Notes: generated from the letters alone by a model not told the origin. Positions 17,879 through 30,074 are shown, numbered from the stretch's first letter. The stretch is 64,000 bases of DNA from Clostridium pasteurianum DSM 525 = ATCC 6013 (GCF_000807255.1 NZ_CP009268.1:248001-312000); one strand, 5' to 3'. Translations and numbers: made by a program.

Positions 17879-19039
17879 TATTTCCATATCATTTTTCATA
17901 ATGGCAATTTCTCTTCTTTTAATTAGGTCATTTATAACATTAAAAATTTTATAATCACAATTTGGCTTTGAGAATTTTTTACAATTACCTTTCATTATTT
18001 TTAGGGTTTCAGATGAAGATAAAAGATCCTCAATTTTTTTTCTGCAATTATTGCCATTACCTATACTTATGGCAAGATTATGTTTCAATAAGAATTCCTC
18101 ATTTTTTTCTTCCTGCCCTGGAATAGGTGAAAAGAGAACTAAGGGTAATTCGCATATTAAGGCTTCTGATATAGTTAAACCCCCAGGTTTTGTAATGAGA
18201 ATGTCACTGCATTTCATGTATTTGTTAACATCTTTAGTAAAACCTAGTATTTTGGTATCTATATTGGAAGATTCACTGAGAGACATAAGTTTTGCATATA
18301 ATTTTTTGTTTTTACCTGTAATTACTATTATTTGAGCATCTTTATTAGTAGAACTGGCAAGTTCAGAATATATATTTGAAATTCTTCCCATACCAAGACT
18401 GCCGCCCATGATAAGTATAACTTTTTTATCTGGATCTAAACTCAGTTCTTTTAGGGTATCTTTTCGATCGTATTTATCAAAAAAATCAAAGCTCACAGGT
18501 ATACCTAAGTCAAATATGGAATTTCTATTTATACCTTGATGTATCATTTCTTCTATCATATCTCCATTAGAAACTATGTAAGAATCAACTTCTGGATATA
18601 TCCAAAAACTATGGGGGGCATAATCGGTGATTATACAAGCAATAGGAATATTGATTTTACCTTTTTTCTTTAATATTGATACCATTTCTACTGGATACCA
18701 ATGAGTACATATTATTATATCTGGTTTGAATTTTTCTATTGCTGATAATATTTTATTTGCCATAATTTTAGTTAATTTATTTTTAAAAGATGATATACCA
18801 TCAGTTTTATTAGTGCTCTCTGTAATTTTGTAAATTTTCCCAAAAAGTGAAGGCTTAATTTTTAAAGTATTAAGGTATCCCCCTATTAAAACTTTATTTA
18901 AAATTGGATTTATATATTTTATTGTATCTAAAATTTTAACTTCTGAAGCTGGTTCGAATTTAAAAATATAGTCTTTAAGTGCAAGAGCTGCGTGTTTATG
19001 CCCTCCGCCTGCTGAAACTGAAAGTATTAAAGCTCTCAT
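17876..19039 (-). CDS. MGDG-synthase/UgtP-like glycosyltransferase
   Basis: A 387-residue GT28-type protein. The N-terminal 'LILSVSAGGGHKHAA' loop is the MGDG-synthase signature, and the C-terminal half has 'IMGGSLGMGR' and 'ITKPGGLTISEAL' for UDP-sugar binding. Relatives attach glucose or galactose to diacylglycerol on the inner membrane face; some clostridial members have unknown acceptors. ATG 19039 follows AAAGG by about 8 nt; an in-frame GTG at 19048 overlaps that site. It is convergent with spoIIR. Confidence 0.8.
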   Translation of the reverse strand: MRALILSVSAGGGHKHAALALKDYIFKFEPASEVKILDTIKYINPILNKVLIGGYLNTLKIKPSLFGKIYKITESTNKTDGISSFKNKLTKIMANKILSAIEKFKPDIIICTHWYPVEMVSILKKKGKINIPIACIITDYAPHSFWIYPEVDSYIVSNGDMIEEMIHQGINRNSIFDLGIPVSFDFFDKYDRKDTLKELSLDPDKKVILIMGGSLGMGRISNIYSELASSTNKDAQIIVITGKNKKLYAKLMSLSESSNIDTKILGFTKDVNKYMKCSDILITKPGGLTISEALICELPLVLFSPIPGQEEKNEEFLLKHNLAISIGNGNNCRKKIEDLLSSSETLKIMKGNCKKFSKPNCDYKIFNVINDLIKRREIAIMKNDMEI

Positions 19040-19335
19040 TATTTTCACCTTTCAATTAAATTAAACTGCAAATATTAATTATATATGTATAGTCTATATT
19101 ATACAACTTAGACTTAGGAAAATAAATAACAAGTAAAAGTATGATTAAGTTATTTTTAGCACTATAAAACAAATTATATGTAAAATACCAATTTAATTAT
19201 ATAAAATTTAAGGAAAAGCACAAATATTTTTCTATATTTTTTACAAAAATATAACTATAGAGATTATAGGATGAATAAGTAAAAATAAATTACAGATAAT
19301 AAAAAAATAAAGGTTGAGATAAAGGAGAGTTTGCA

Positions 19336-20709
19336 ATGAACACAACTAAAAAAAGAATTATATATACTATATCAGTAGCTTTAATTGTGGTATTTTCAAC
19401 AACATTTGCGATTCTTATGACACTTGAAAGAATTGATTATAGGAATTATTTAATGGGGGAATACAGTAAGAGTATGTACCAATTAATAAATTCAGTTGAG
19501 AATATAGGAAGTAATTTATCTAAAGTACCAGTACTTGGTTCTAAAGATCAAAATATCGTAGCACTAGGTGAAATTTTTAGATTTTCAGCAATGGCTAATG
19601 ATAAACTTCATTCGCTGCCAGTTGATCAACAGCAATTAAGTGGAACAAGTAAATTTATAAATCAAGTGGGAGATTTTTGCTACACCTTAGGAAATAAAAT
19701 TGTTCAAGGTCAGGAACTTTCAGATGAGGATATAACAAAGATTGAAACATTAAAGAAGCAGTCCTATGTACTTGAGAACCAGCTGAAAAATGTACAAAAC
19801 AGTATAAATAATGGTGATGTAAAGTGGGGAGAGATAAGAAAAAAGGCCAGCGGAGTCTTTCTTGCTGATAATAAAAATTCAATATCCAACAATTTTGAAA
19901 GTATTCAAAAGCAAATAGCACAATATCCTGCACTTATATATGATGGACCATTTTCCGATAATAACCTGGATATACAGCCAAAGATTAATTTTGCAAAAGA
20001 TGTCACAGTAGGGGAAGCAGAAGCTGTTGTAAGAAAAGCTATTGGTAATGAAAAAATAGCTAATATTAAAAGGCAAGAGGATGTAAATAAGCAGAGAATT
20101 CCTTGTTATAGTTTTAATGTAAATATAAAAGGACGAAATGAGGATAATCCAGTATCCTGTGAAGTTACTAAAAAAGGTGGAATGATATACTATATTTTGG
20201 ATAATAGGAATATAGGTAAACCTGCAATAGATGTGAATAGAGCTCAGGATATAGGAAGTAAATATTTAGCGGATAGGGGATATCATAATATGACGCCTAC
20301 ATATAGTTTGGTATACAATAATACTGCTATTATAAGCTATATTTACAACATAGGTGATGTAGCTGTATATACGGATCAAATAAAATTAAAAATTGCACTA
20401 GATAAAGGCGATATAATTGGCATGGAATCTGCAAAATATCTTACAGCTCATGATGAAAATAGGAAAATTCCTGATATTAGCAGCCTTATAAGCAAAGATA
20501 AGGCACAGGAAAGAGTAAGTAAAAGATTGAATATTACTTCTTCTAGATTAGCTGTTATACCTACTGAGTCAAACAAAGAAGTATTATGTTATGAATTTGT
20601 GGGTAATTATAATGGTGATTCCTTTATAGTTTATGTAAATGCTCAGACTGGATATGAGATGAGGATACTGCAAATAAGAAATACACCAAATGGTAAACTT
20701 ACAATATGA
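19336..20709 (+). CDS. ypeB: Germination protein YpeB
   Basis: A 457-residue protein with an N-terminal membrane anchor (about residues 10-28), an all-helical region, and three C-terminal PepSY-type repeats (VTVGEAEAVVRKAIG, VNRAQDIGSKYLADRGY, ISKDKAQERVSKRLN). YpeB stabilises the cortex-lytic enzyme SleB in spores. sleB usually lies beside ypeB, but no sleB is seen here, so its partner must be elsewhere. AAGGAGAG precedes the ATG. Confidence 0.88.
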   Translation: MNTTKKRIIYTISVALIVVFSTTFAILMTLERIDYRNYLMGEYSKSMYQLINSVENIGSNLSKVPVLGSKDQNIVALGEIFRFSAMANDKLHSLPVDQQQLSGTSKFINQVGDFCYTLGNKIVQGQELSDEDITKIETLKKQSYVLENQLKNVQNSINNGDVKWGEIRKKASGVFLADNKNSISNNFESIQKQIAQYPALIYDGPFSDNNLDIQPKINFAKDVTVGEAEAVVRKAIGNEKIANIKRQEDVNKQRIPCYSFNVNIKGRNEDNPVSCEVTKKGGMIYYILDNRNIGKPAIDVNRAQDIGSKYLADRGYHNMTPTYSLVYNNTAIISYIYNIGDVAVYTDQIKLKIALDKGDIIGMESAKYLTAHDENRKIPDISSLISKDKAQERVSKRLNITSSRLAVIPTESNKEVLCYEFVGNYNGDSFIVYVNAQTGYEMRILQIRNTPNGKLTI

Positions 20710-20715
20710 TATAAT

Positions 20716-20761
20716 AGAACCACAGAAAAGAAAAACTGAGCTTGCTGTGGTTCTTTTTTTT
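20716..20761 (+). terminator. Rho-independent terminator of ypeB
   Basis: AGAACCACAG pairs with CTGTGGTTCT, followed by a run of T residues. Confidence 0.88.
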
Positions 20762-20900
20762 ATGGGAATAAAATCATAAAATATAAAAGGGAATCATAGT
20801 AGATGTGTTTTTGTTTGTAGTTTTAAGGTTAGTATTACGCCACTTTTAGCTTAAAAACTGTTATAATATTTTATTAAATAATTTTTCGGAGGAGAATTTT

Positions 20901-21932
20901 ATGAAAAAGAAAATAGGTGTATTATTTGGTGGAAAGTCAACAGAACATGAAGTTTCAAGGGTATCGGCATCAGCTGTTCTCAGAAATATTGATTTATTAA
21001 AATACGATGTGTATCCTATAGGTATAACAAAAAAAGGAGAATGGTTTGAATATACTGGTGACATAGATAAAATAGAAAATGGTCAATGGGAAAAAGATGA
21101 ATATTATAAAAAGCCGGAGGGAGAAAAGGTTTTATTTAACAGAGAAGTAGATGTGGTTTTCCCTGTGCTGCATGGATTATGCGGAGAAGATGGTACTATA
21201 CAGGGATTATGCAGACTTATAGATATTCCTTGTGTAGGACCTAATGTCATGTCTTCAGCTGTATGTATGGATAAAGTATACACAAAATATTTATTGGAAC
21301 ATTTTGGCATAAAACAAGCAGATTATGTGGTTTTAACCTCAGTTGAATATAATGAAAATAAGGAAAAAATAGTAGATGAAATAGAAAAAAAATTAAATTA
21401 TGATGTATTTATAAAGCCTTCAAATAGTGGTTCTTCAGTAGGAATTACTAAGGCACATAACAAAAAAGAACTTGTAGATGGTATAGAAGAAGCCTTAAAG
21501 TATGATAGAAAAGTGTTAGTTGAAAAAGCTATTAATGCTAGAGAGGTTGAAGTGGCTGTACTTGGAAATGATAAACCTAAAGCTGGTGTACCAGGAGAAA
21601 TTCTTCCTGCCAAAGAATTTTATGATTACGAAGCCAAATATGAAGATGTAGAATCAAAATTACTAATACCTGCAAATATGAATGACAAGGAATTAGAAGA
21701 AATAAAGAATACTGCTGTAAGAATATATACCGCACTAGATTGTGCTGGTATGGCAAGAGTTGATTTCTTAGTGGATAAAGAAACTGCAGAGATATATTTG
21801 AATGAAGTTAATACTATTCCGGGATTTACTAAAATAAGTATGTACCCTAAAATGTGGGAAGCAGCAGGAAAGGCATATAAAGATTTAATTAGTGAACTTA
21901 TAGAATTTGCAATAGAGAGAAATAATAATTAA
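20901..21932 (+). CDS. ddl: D-alanine--D-alanine ligase
   Basis: A 343-residue ATP-grasp ligase that makes the D-Ala-D-Ala dipeptide for peptidoglycan. 'GVLFGGKSTEHEVS' opens the protein, 'HGLCGEDGTIQG' forms the substrate loop, 'FIKPSNSGSSVGITK' binds ATP, and 'LNEVNTIPGFT' carries metal ligands near the end. CGGAGGAG precedes the ATG. The gene is complete, of normal length, and appears monocistronic. Confidence 0.95.
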   Translation: MKKKIGVLFGGKSTEHEVSRVSASAVLRNIDLLKYDVYPIGITKKGEWFEYTGDIDKIENGQWEKDEYYKKPEGEKVLFNREVDVVFPVLHGLCGEDGTIQGLCRLIDIPCVGPNVMSSAVCMDKVYTKYLLEHFGIKQADYVVLTSVEYNENKEKIVDEIEKKLNYDVFIKPSNSGSSVGITKAHNKKELVDGIEEALKYDRKVLVEKAINAREVEVAVLGNDKPKAGVPGEILPAKEFYDYEAKYEDVESKLLIPANMNDKELEEIKNTAVRIYTALDCAGMARVDFLVDKETAEIYLNEVNTIPGFTKISMYPKMWEAAGKAYKDLISELIEFAIERNNN

Positions 21933-22002
21933 TATAGAAATTAATAGTTAAATTATTATTTACCATTACTAATTTGAAAAAAAGTTTCAGTCAAATATTA
22001 TA

Positions 22003-22048
22003 AAATCAATATAATTTATTATAATATTATAATGGATTATATTGATTT
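22003..22048. terminator. Hairpin after ddl
   Basis: AAATCAATATAAT (22003-22015) has an exact complement at 22036-22048. The stem is AT-only apart from two pairs, so a terminator role is likely but not certain. Confidence 0.45.
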
Positions 22049-22126
22049 TGCATTTAATTAATGATTTAATAAATAATACATAAATTGATTTTATATATTA
22101 TTTATTATTATACCAAGGAGATAAAT

Positions 22127-22543
22127 ATGGAGAAAAGAGCTATTATAACTATTTCTAGTATACAAGGGAATAAAGAAGATGATTCTATACAAGTGGTTAC
22201 TCCAGGAAGCTTTTATTCAAAGGATGATTGTTATTATGCTGTTTATGAAGAAACAGAAATATCAGGTATGGAGGGGACTACTACTACGTTGAAAATAGGT
22301 CCTGAGGAGTTGATATTATTAAGAGAAGGGACCACTAATGCAAATATGCATTTTGTTAATGGTAAAAATAACTTATCTATGTATGATACTCCTTATGGAA
22401 CACTCAAAATGGAAGTGAATACAAAAAACATAGATATAGATATAAATGAAAAAGGCGGAAATATTGCAGTTAAATATGATATGAATATATCTGGGCAAAT
22501 GGTTCCCGAAACCTCCCTTGATATAAATATAAAGGTGCAATAG
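22127..22543 (+). CDS. DUF1934 (YwiB-like) beta-barrel protein
   Basis: A 138-residue protein with the DUF1934 pattern: 'YAVYEETEISGMEGTTTTLKI', 'MHFVNGKN', 'YDTPYGTLKMEV', and a C-terminal beta strand pair. It is a small lipocalin-like barrel of unknown function, commonly found in Firmicutes. ATG 22127 follows AAGGAG at proper spacing, while an in-frame ATG at 22085 has no site. The 3' end lies about 10 nt before the left end of an insertion sequence. Confidence 0.75.
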   Translation: MEKRAIITISSIQGNKEDDSIQVVTPGSFYSKDDCYYAVYEETEISGMEGTTTTLKIGPEELILLREGTTNANMHFVNGKNNLSMYDTPYGTLKMEVNTKNIDIDINEKGGNIAVKYDMNISGQMVPETSLDINIKVQ

Positions 22544-22563
22544 GAGAAAAGAACGGAGCTGTC

Positions 22564-22600
22564 GCACTAAAAAATTAGTGGGACAGTTTTTTGCGTAAAA
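22564..22600 (+). terminator. Terminator-like hairpin in the left IS end
   Basis: CTGTCGCACTAA pairs with TTAGTGGGACAG (one G.G mismatch), followed by TTTTTT. It would block transcription from the upstream gene into the transposase. Confidence 0.6.
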
Positions 22601-22650
22601 AAATAAATCTCCCACTCGGAAGAGTGAAAGATTTATAGTAAAATTAACAT

Positions 22651-24279
22651 ATGGCAAAATATATTAATTTACATAAAAATTATACTTTAAATCGCGGAAG
22701 TTATCAATTAAAACTTCCACTAAATATGGATTACATGATTCCAGATAATGATTCGGTGCGTTTGCTAAGTCAGTTTGTAGAGGAGATGGATTTAACAGAT
22801 TTATATTTGACTTATTCTCGATTAAGGGAAAATCAGGCTACGCCTCGTCAGATGCTGAAGATTGTACTTTATTCTTACATGAATCATAGATATTCTTCTA
22901 GGGAAATGGAAACCTCCTGCAAAAGAGATGTAAATTTCATGTACCTTTTAGAGGGTTCACCAGTACCAGATCATTCTACCTTTGCAAGATTCCGTAGTAT
23001 CCACCTTTCTCAATGCGCAGAAACAATTATGGCAGAAATGACAAACTTTCTTTATGAAATTGGAGAAATATTAGGGGACGCTATATTTATTGACGGTACA
23101 AAGATAGAGGCATGTGCCAATAAGTATACTTTCGTTTGGAAAAAAGCAGTTTCAAAAAATTTGGAGAGACTACTTTATAAATTAGCTGATTTTGTAGCTG
23201 AATGCGAAGAACTATACGGACTAAAGCTCGTATATGAAAACAGAGTAAAAATAAAGCATGTAAAGAAGCTACGCAAGAAACTTTATGCCTTGAAACAAGA
23301 AGAAAATATTGAATTTGTACATGGATGTGGTAAAAGGAAAACTCCAATTCAACGTTCTATTGAAAAACTCGAGGAATATCTTAATAAGCTAAAAGAATAC
23401 ACACAGAAAATCCATATCTGCGGTAAGCGTAATAGCTATTCGAAGACAGATAAAGATGCAACTTTTATGAGGATGAAAGAAGACGCCATGAAAAACGGTC
23501 AGTTAAAACCTGCTTACAATGTGCAGCATGGAGTTGATTCTGAATATATAGTGTGGCTTACTGTAGGCGATCAGCCTGCGGACACCACAACGTTGATTCC
23601 ATTTCTAAAAAGCATGGAGAACTTCTTGCATTTTAGATATTTAAAAATAACTACAGACTCAGGCTATGAGAGTGAAGAAAATTATGTTTATACTAAAGAA
23701 AATGGACAGTTATCATATATTAAGCCAGCAAATTATGAAATAGCTAAAACAAGAAAATATAAGGATGATATAAGCCGAATAGAAAACATGGACTATGATG
23801 AATTTGGTGATTATTATACTTGCAAAAATAATAAGAAGCTAACAGTAAATAGAATAATAAAAAGAAAAAGTAAGACTGGTTATGTAAGTGAAAAAACAAT
23901 CTACACATGTGCGGATTGCAGTAATTGTAATCAAAAAAATAAATGTATAAAAGGACATAACTGTAAAACGCCATTAGAGGATAGAGTTAAAAATCTTGAA
24001 ACTTCAAAGCTCTTCAACATGCTTCGCAAAGAGAATCTTGAAAGAATTGTAAGTGAAGAAGGTTGCGAGTTAAGAATGAATCGAAGTATTCAAGCCGAAG
24101 GCTCTTTTGCAGAGATAAAACAGGATATGGGATTTCGTAGATATCTAAGTAGAGGTAAAAAGAATGTTTTGGCGGAAAGTATTCTGTTAGCTATGGCACA
24201 TAATATAAATAAGCTACATAATAAAATCCAGTCAGATAGAACTGGAACACATCTTTTTCCACTTAAAAAGAGTGCTTAA
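22651..24279 (+). CDS. IS1182-family transposase
   Basis: A 542-residue transposase that looks intact. The N-terminal domain (about residues 20-120, 'TPRQMLKIVLYSYMNHRYSSREME') is followed by the DDE core with 'FIDGTKIEACANKYTFVWKK', 'ITTDSGYESEENY' and 'EGSFAEIKQDMGFRRYLSRG'. A Cys-rich segment (CADCSNCNQKNKC) sits between the second and third acidic residues, as is usual for this family. No good ribosome site precedes the ATG, which would keep expression low. Confidence 0.9.
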   Translation: MAKYINLHKNYTLNRGSYQLKLPLNMDYMIPDNDSVRLLSQFVEEMDLTDLYLTYSRLRENQATPRQMLKIVLYSYMNHRYSSREMETSCKRDVNFMYLLEGSPVPDHSTFARFRSIHLSQCAETIMAEMTNFLYEIGEILGDAIFIDGTKIEACANKYTFVWKKAVSKNLERLLYKLADFVAECEELYGLKLVYENRVKIKHVKKLRKKLYALKQEENIEFVHGCGKRKTPIQRSIEKLEEYLNKLKEYTQKIHICGKRNSYSKTDKDATFMRMKEDAMKNGQLKPAYNVQHGVDSEYIVWLTVGDQPADTTTLIPFLKSMENFLHFRYLKITTDSGYESEENYVYTKENGQLSYIKPANYEIAKTRKYKDDISRIENMDYDEFGDYYTCKNNKKLTVNRIIKRKSKTGYVSEKTIYTCADCSNCNQKNKCIKGHNCKTPLEDRVKNLETSKLFNMLRKENLERIVSEEGCELRMNRSIQAEGSFAEIKQDMGFRRYLSRGKKNVLAESILLAMAHNINKLHNKIQSDRTGTHLFPLKKSA

Positions 24280-24468
24280 TTTTAAAATCTTAAAAACTCT
24301 GCAAATCAAAAAAGGCCTTAATATCAAAGGTTTATTAAAGTGCGCCATTTTTTAATTATCGAGCTTATTGGGGATTAAAATATCATTAAATTTTCTATGA
24401 CACACACAAAAAACGCTGCCGCGTTAGCATACTTTTTTATGCTAATGCGACAGCTCCGTTTCTTGTTT

Positions 24469-26507
<2,039 letters not shown>

Positions 26508-26801
26508 TTATAAAGATTTTTTTATATCATCTTCAATTTGAAAATATTCATCTCTAAATTCTTTATTTATAAAAAATTTTTCTTTTGCTTTTTTTAAACC
26601 GTAATTCAAGGATTTTTTGCTATAATCAGGGAAATAATTATTTAGTAAGCTTAAGTCAGTACATTTATATTTTTTTAAAAGTAATAAAAACAGATATTTG
26701 CAATTTTTATCTTTTAATATTTTTAAAAGTTCATCTTCAGAGATATTTTTATATTCACACATAAACTCAATAATTTTCTGATACCTACTATTAATTTCCA
26801 T
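26508..26801 (-). CDS. Small hypothetical protein
   Basis: A 97-residue, mostly helical, Lys-rich protein with no recognised family. The ATG at 26801 is chosen because GAGGTG precedes it at proper spacing; the frame stays open upstream to an ATG at 26912, but that start lacks a ribosome site. It is divergent from the zinc-ribbon protein at 27104. The 302 bases between the two genes are AT-rich and show no structure beyond a weak TATTATT/AATAATA dyad. Confidence 0.5.
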   Translation of the reverse strand: MEINSRYQKIIEFMCEYKNISEDELLKILKDKNCKYLFLLLLKKYKCTDLSLLNNYFPDYSKKSLNYGLKKAKEKFFINKEFRDEYFQIEDDIKKSL

Positions 26802-27103
26802 ATACAACACCTCATTTGAATTATTGTCCAAATATAATAAAGTTAAACCCTCAAATAGGTAATTAAATAAATGATATATATTTTTTACATATAGTTTATC
26901 GTATAAACTCAATTATAGAATGTAATGATATATCTAAAAAAGTAAAAATATAATATTTAATGACAATAAATCAAATATTTTAACTTTTTTAAAGTAAAAA
27001 AAAATGTTAAGTTTAAAGGAATTTTAAAAAAATTATAGAATATTATTATATATAGAATAATAAATATTTGTCTTATCTTTGAAAGGTAGTGGAGGTGCAA
27101 ATT

Positions 27104-27451
27104 TTGTTTTTATATGATACAAACTTAAGTTTCGCTTTGAAAAACCAAGTAGGACAATATGATGTTGGAGACTTTGCTTTGTTTAAAATAAATAGTTTAA
27201 ATGATAAATTTAAGGGGGTATATGTTAAGTATACCGAAAATAAAGAAATTACGTTTAAGATAAAATGTCCTTTATGTAATAAGTATCATTATTATACCTA
27301 TAATCTGGATACATTTTTTAAGAGAGAAATTACTATAGGTGGATGTGAACTTTTAGGAGAGCAGATATTTTTGATAGGTCATACTGAAAAGGTAGCTGGT
27401 GTAATAAATAAATATATAAATATAAAAAGTAAAGTATATGCTATGCTGTAA
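27104..27451 (+). CDS. Small protein with one CxxC motif
   Basis: A 115-residue protein with 'KCPLCNKYHYYTYN', half of a possible zinc site or rubredoxin-like knuckle, and several beta strands. No family is recognised. The TTG start at 27104 is chosen because GGAGGTG (27091-27097) lies about 8 nt upstream, just as for rho in this window; an in-frame GTG at 27089 falls before that site. It sits upstream of a short gene and rho and may share a transcript with the former. Confidence 0.5.
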   Translation: MFLYDTNLSFALKNQVGQYDVGDFALFKINSLNDKFKGVYVKYTENKEITFKIKCPLCNKYHYYTYNLDTFFKREITIGGCELLGEQIFLIGHTEKVAGVINKYINIKSKVYAML

Positions 27452-27571
27452 ATATTGAAGAATAACTTCATCTATACTATAATTATACATATTGATTAAT
27501 CTTGAAATTTTATTACATTGTGATATTATTATAGATGAATTTGTTCAAATGCTTATGTATTGGAGGAAATT

Positions 27572-27730
27572 ATGGACGAAGATATGGAAAAGTGTGAAGA
27601 GTATTTAAAGAGCCTTTGCAATGATATGATTTATTTATTAAATGAACTTAAAGATAAGAGATCAATACAAGATGATGAATATGAAAGATATGTACATCTT
27701 AAGAAGGAGTTTTTAAATAATACATATTAG
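27572..27730 (+). CDS. Small acidic helical protein (52 residues)
   Basis: An ATG at 27572 follows TGGAGG by 5-6 nt and opens a 52-codon frame ending in TAG at 27730. The product is helical and charged (EKCEEYLKSLCNDMIYLLNE, then KKEFLNN near the end), with two Cys residues. It recalls short Firmicute regulatory helices such as Spo0E-like proteins in size, but lacks a motif that would justify the name. A terminator follows at 27752. Confidence 0.5.
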   Translation: MDEDMEKCEEYLKSLCNDMIYLLNELKDKRSIQDDEYERYVHLKKEFLNNTY

Positions 27731-27751
27731 CACAGTTCTTAAAATAAATTT

Positions 27752-27780
27752 ATGTTACTTGTGTGGGTAACATTATTTTT
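27752..27780 (+). terminator. Rho-independent terminator upstream of rho
   Basis: ATGTTAC (27752-27758) pairs with GTAACAT (27767-27773), followed by a T-rich tail. Confidence 0.65.
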
Positions 27781-28060
27781 ATATAATAATTTCTATACAT
27801 TTCTGTTAAATTTTCTATATATTCCTTTTAATTATGTTGGTAGTCTATTATGTTTATAACACGAATCCATCACTCTTATGAGTGTTAGTAGTTCAAAATA
27901 TTATATGGATGGAAAATTCTAAGGTGCTAAATTTTCTGCTTCTATGGATAAATAAAGAAATATAGGTTATAATCTATAAAAGTTGAATTTCACATCTGAT
28001 AATTCTTTGTAAATTCCCTAATGATTAAATTTAAAAATACAATATGGAGGTGTTGTCTTT
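27781..28060 (+). promoter_or_regulatory. rho leader region
   Basis: A short hairpin CACTC/GAGTG (27871-27884) and a TATAAT box (27968-27973) with a poor -35 are all that can be picked out. rho is often autoregulated through its leader, but nothing here proves that. Confidence 0.25.
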
Positions 28061-29773
28061 TTGTTTAGTGTTGACTTAGAAAGTAAGACGCTTGTACAGC
28101 TTAGAGAAATGGCAAAAGGGCTAGGAATAAAAAATATTTCAAAATTTAAAAAGAAAGATCTTATTGAAGAAATTAAAAAAGTTTCTCCTGTTTCTATAGA
28201 AAAAGATGGAGTTGTGCTTAGTGAGAAAATATCTCCTAAAAAAGGTAAAAATGTAGCTTCGGATATAGATGAGAATAATAGTGAAAATTTAAAAAATGAA
28301 AATGATGTAATCGTTAATGATAAAGAGATATTAAATAAAAATATATTAAAAAAAGATGAAACAAAAATAAAAGCAGAAAAGACTCAAGTTAGCATCAGTA
28401 ATACTAAAAGTTCAAAAAATAGTGCGGAAGAGATTCAAAAGGGAAATACTGAGGTTGTTAGGGAAAACCATAGGACAGAAACCAATATTAAATTGGAACA
28501 TGATAGGAATAGAGCTGAATTTGATAAAAATCATGAAAGAAAAGACTCACATAATTTTAAAAGTAATTTTGATCAAACAAGAAATGCCAATGACAAAGAC
28601 AAACATATTAGAGAAGAAAAAGATGATAAATTTAAAGAAATGGTACATGAATCTAATTCTGCTAAAGGAGTTTTAGAATTAGTAGATAATAATAATTTTG
28701 GATTTTTACGTGGTAAGAATTATTTAACTAGTCCAGACGATATATATGTATCTCCATCTCAGATAAGAAGATTTAATCTGAAAACAGGAGATGAGGTAGA
28801 AGGTAAAGTTAGAATACCTAAAGAAGGAGAAAAATTTAAAGCACTTTTATATGTACAAAGTGTAAATGGTGAAAATCCAGACAAGGCAGTAGGAAGAAAA
28901 CCCTTTGAAACCTTAGTACCAGTTTATCCAAATAAAAGATTGAAGTTGGAAAAAAATGAAAAAGAGTTGGCAACCAGACTTATGGATATTATGTCACCTA
29001 TTGGTAAGGGACAAAGAGGACTTATAGTTGCCCCTCCTAAAGCAGGAAAAACTACCTTACTAAAGACAGTAGCCCAAAGCATATCTCATAATCATCCAGA
29101 AGTTAAACTCATAGTGCTTTTAATAGATGAAAGACCGGAAGAAGTTACTGATATGAAGGAATCTATAAAGGGAGAAGTTATATATTCTACCTTTGATGAG
29201 GAGCCAGAACATCACACAAAAGTTGCATATATGGTTTTGGAACGTACTAAGAGAATGGTTGAACAGGGACAGGATGTGGTAATACTTTTAGATAGTTTAA
29301 CCAGACTTTCAAGAGCATACAATCTTACTATAACACCTACGGGAAGAACTTTATCTGGAGGGCTTGATCCAGGGGCTTTAATAATGCCTAAGAAATTCTT
29401 TGGAGCTGCTAGGAACATAAAAGAAGGAGGAAGCCTTACTATACTGGCTACAGCTCTTGTGGATACAGGAAGCAGAATGGATGATATGATTTTTGAAGAA
29501 TTTAAAGGTACAGGAAACATGGAAGTACATCTTGATAGAAGACTCCAAGAAAGAAGAATTTTCCCTGCAATTGACATTTATAAATCTGGAACGAGAAAAG
29601 AAAAGCTTCTTTTATCACAGGAAGAATATGATGCATCATATTTAATAAGAAGAGTATTGTATAATGAAAATAGTACTCAAAGTGTAACTGAAAAGGTAAT
29701 AAATCTCTTGAGTGAAACTAAAAACAATAAAGAATTTGTAGATATCATAAGTAAAGAAAAATGGGAAAGATAA
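28061..29773 (+). CDS. rho: Transcription termination factor Rho
   Basis: A 570-residue hexameric RNA helicase. The Rho_N domain (residues 1-45, '[19 protein letters not shown]') is followed by an insert of about 150 charged Asn/Lys/Glu-rich residues, a cold-shock-like RNA-binding domain (about 202-265, '[10 protein letters not shown]'), and the ATPase (P-loop '[13 protein letters not shown]' near 320; 'ERPEEVTDM'). Such inserts occur in some Gram-positive Rho proteins and may bind RNA or aid self-assembly. It starts at TTG 28061 behind GGAGGTG. The stop codon lies inside the terminator hairpin. Confidence 0.95.
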   Translation: MFSVDLESKTLVQLREMAKGLGIKNISKFKKKDLIEEIKKVSPVSIEKDGVVLSEKISPKKGKNVASDIDENNSENLKNENDVIVNDKEILNKNILKKDETKIKAEKTQVSISNTKSSKNSAEEIQKGNTEVVRENHRTETNIKLEHDRNRAEFDKNHERKDSHNFKSNFDQTRNANDKDKHIREEKDDKFKEMVHESNSAKGVLELVDNNNFGFLRGKNYLTSPDDIYVSPSQIRRFNLKTGDEVEGKVRIPKEGEKFKALLYVQSVNGENPDKAVGRKPFETLVPVYPNKRLKLEKNEKELATRLMDIMSPIGKGQRGLIVAPPKAGKTTLLKTVAQSISHNHPEVKLIVLLIDERPEEVTDMKESIKGEVIYSTFDEEPEHHTKVAYMVLERTKRMVEQGQDVVILLDSLTRLSRAYNLTITPTGRTLSGGLDPGALIMPKKFFGAARNIKEGGSLTILATALVDTGSRMDDMIFEEFKGTGNMEVHLDRRLQERRIFPAIDIYKSGTRKEKLLLSQEEYDASYLIRRVLYNENSTQSVTEKVINLLSETKNNKEFVDIISKEKWER

Positions 29774-29790
29774 TATTATCTTTCCCATTT
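29761..29790. terminator. Palindromic terminator containing the rho stop codon
   Basis: ATGGGAAAGATAAT and its exact complement meet with no spacer at 29761-29788, and the TAA of rho is part of the stem. It probably works for both rho and the convergent rpmE. Confidence 0.65.
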
Positions 29791-29861
29791 AAAACATCAT
29801 AAAACAGCGCTGTTGTATTTAATGTTGTATTTATTTTCACGTAGTAATATTTAAAACCATA

Positions 29862-30074
29862 TTATTCTTCTTCAGATAAATTGTATTTCTTTCTGAATTT
29901 TTCAACTCTACCACCAACGTCAACTAACTTCTGACGTCCAGTGAAGAAAGGATGGCATTTTGAACAAATATCTACTTTAAGTTCTGTTTTTGTTGAACCT
30001 GTTGTGAAAGTATTTCCACATGCACATTTAACAACTGCATCATGATGATACTCTGGATGTATGCCTTCTTTCAT
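29862..30074 (-). CDS. rpmE: 50S ribosomal protein L31, zinc-binding type
   Basis: A 70-residue ribosomal protein with '[10 protein letters not shown]' at the start and four Cys residues (CAC near residue 17 and CSKC near 37) that bind zinc, so it is the zinc-containing L31 rather than the zinc-free type made in zinc starvation. ATG 30074 follows AGAGGTG; the in-frame ATG at 30092 lies before that site. The rho/rpmE pairing is conserved, though here the two are convergent. Confidence 0.93.
   Translation of the reverse strand: MKEGIHPEYHHDAVVKCACGNTFTTGSTKTELKVDICSKCHPFFTGRQKLVDVGGRVEKFRKKYNLSEEE

Larger units (their letters stand above)
22553..24459 (+). mobile_element. IS1182-family insertion sequence
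   Basis: Terminal inverted repeats ACGGAGCTGTCGCACTA (22553-22569) and the complement of ACGGAGCTGTCGCATTA at the right end (to 24459) match in 16 of 17 positions. Each end also forms a hairpin that runs inward from the repeat. The element lies between the 3' ends of the DUF1934 gene and pyrG, so neither gene is broken. I could not define a target duplication with confidence. Confidence 0.85.
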
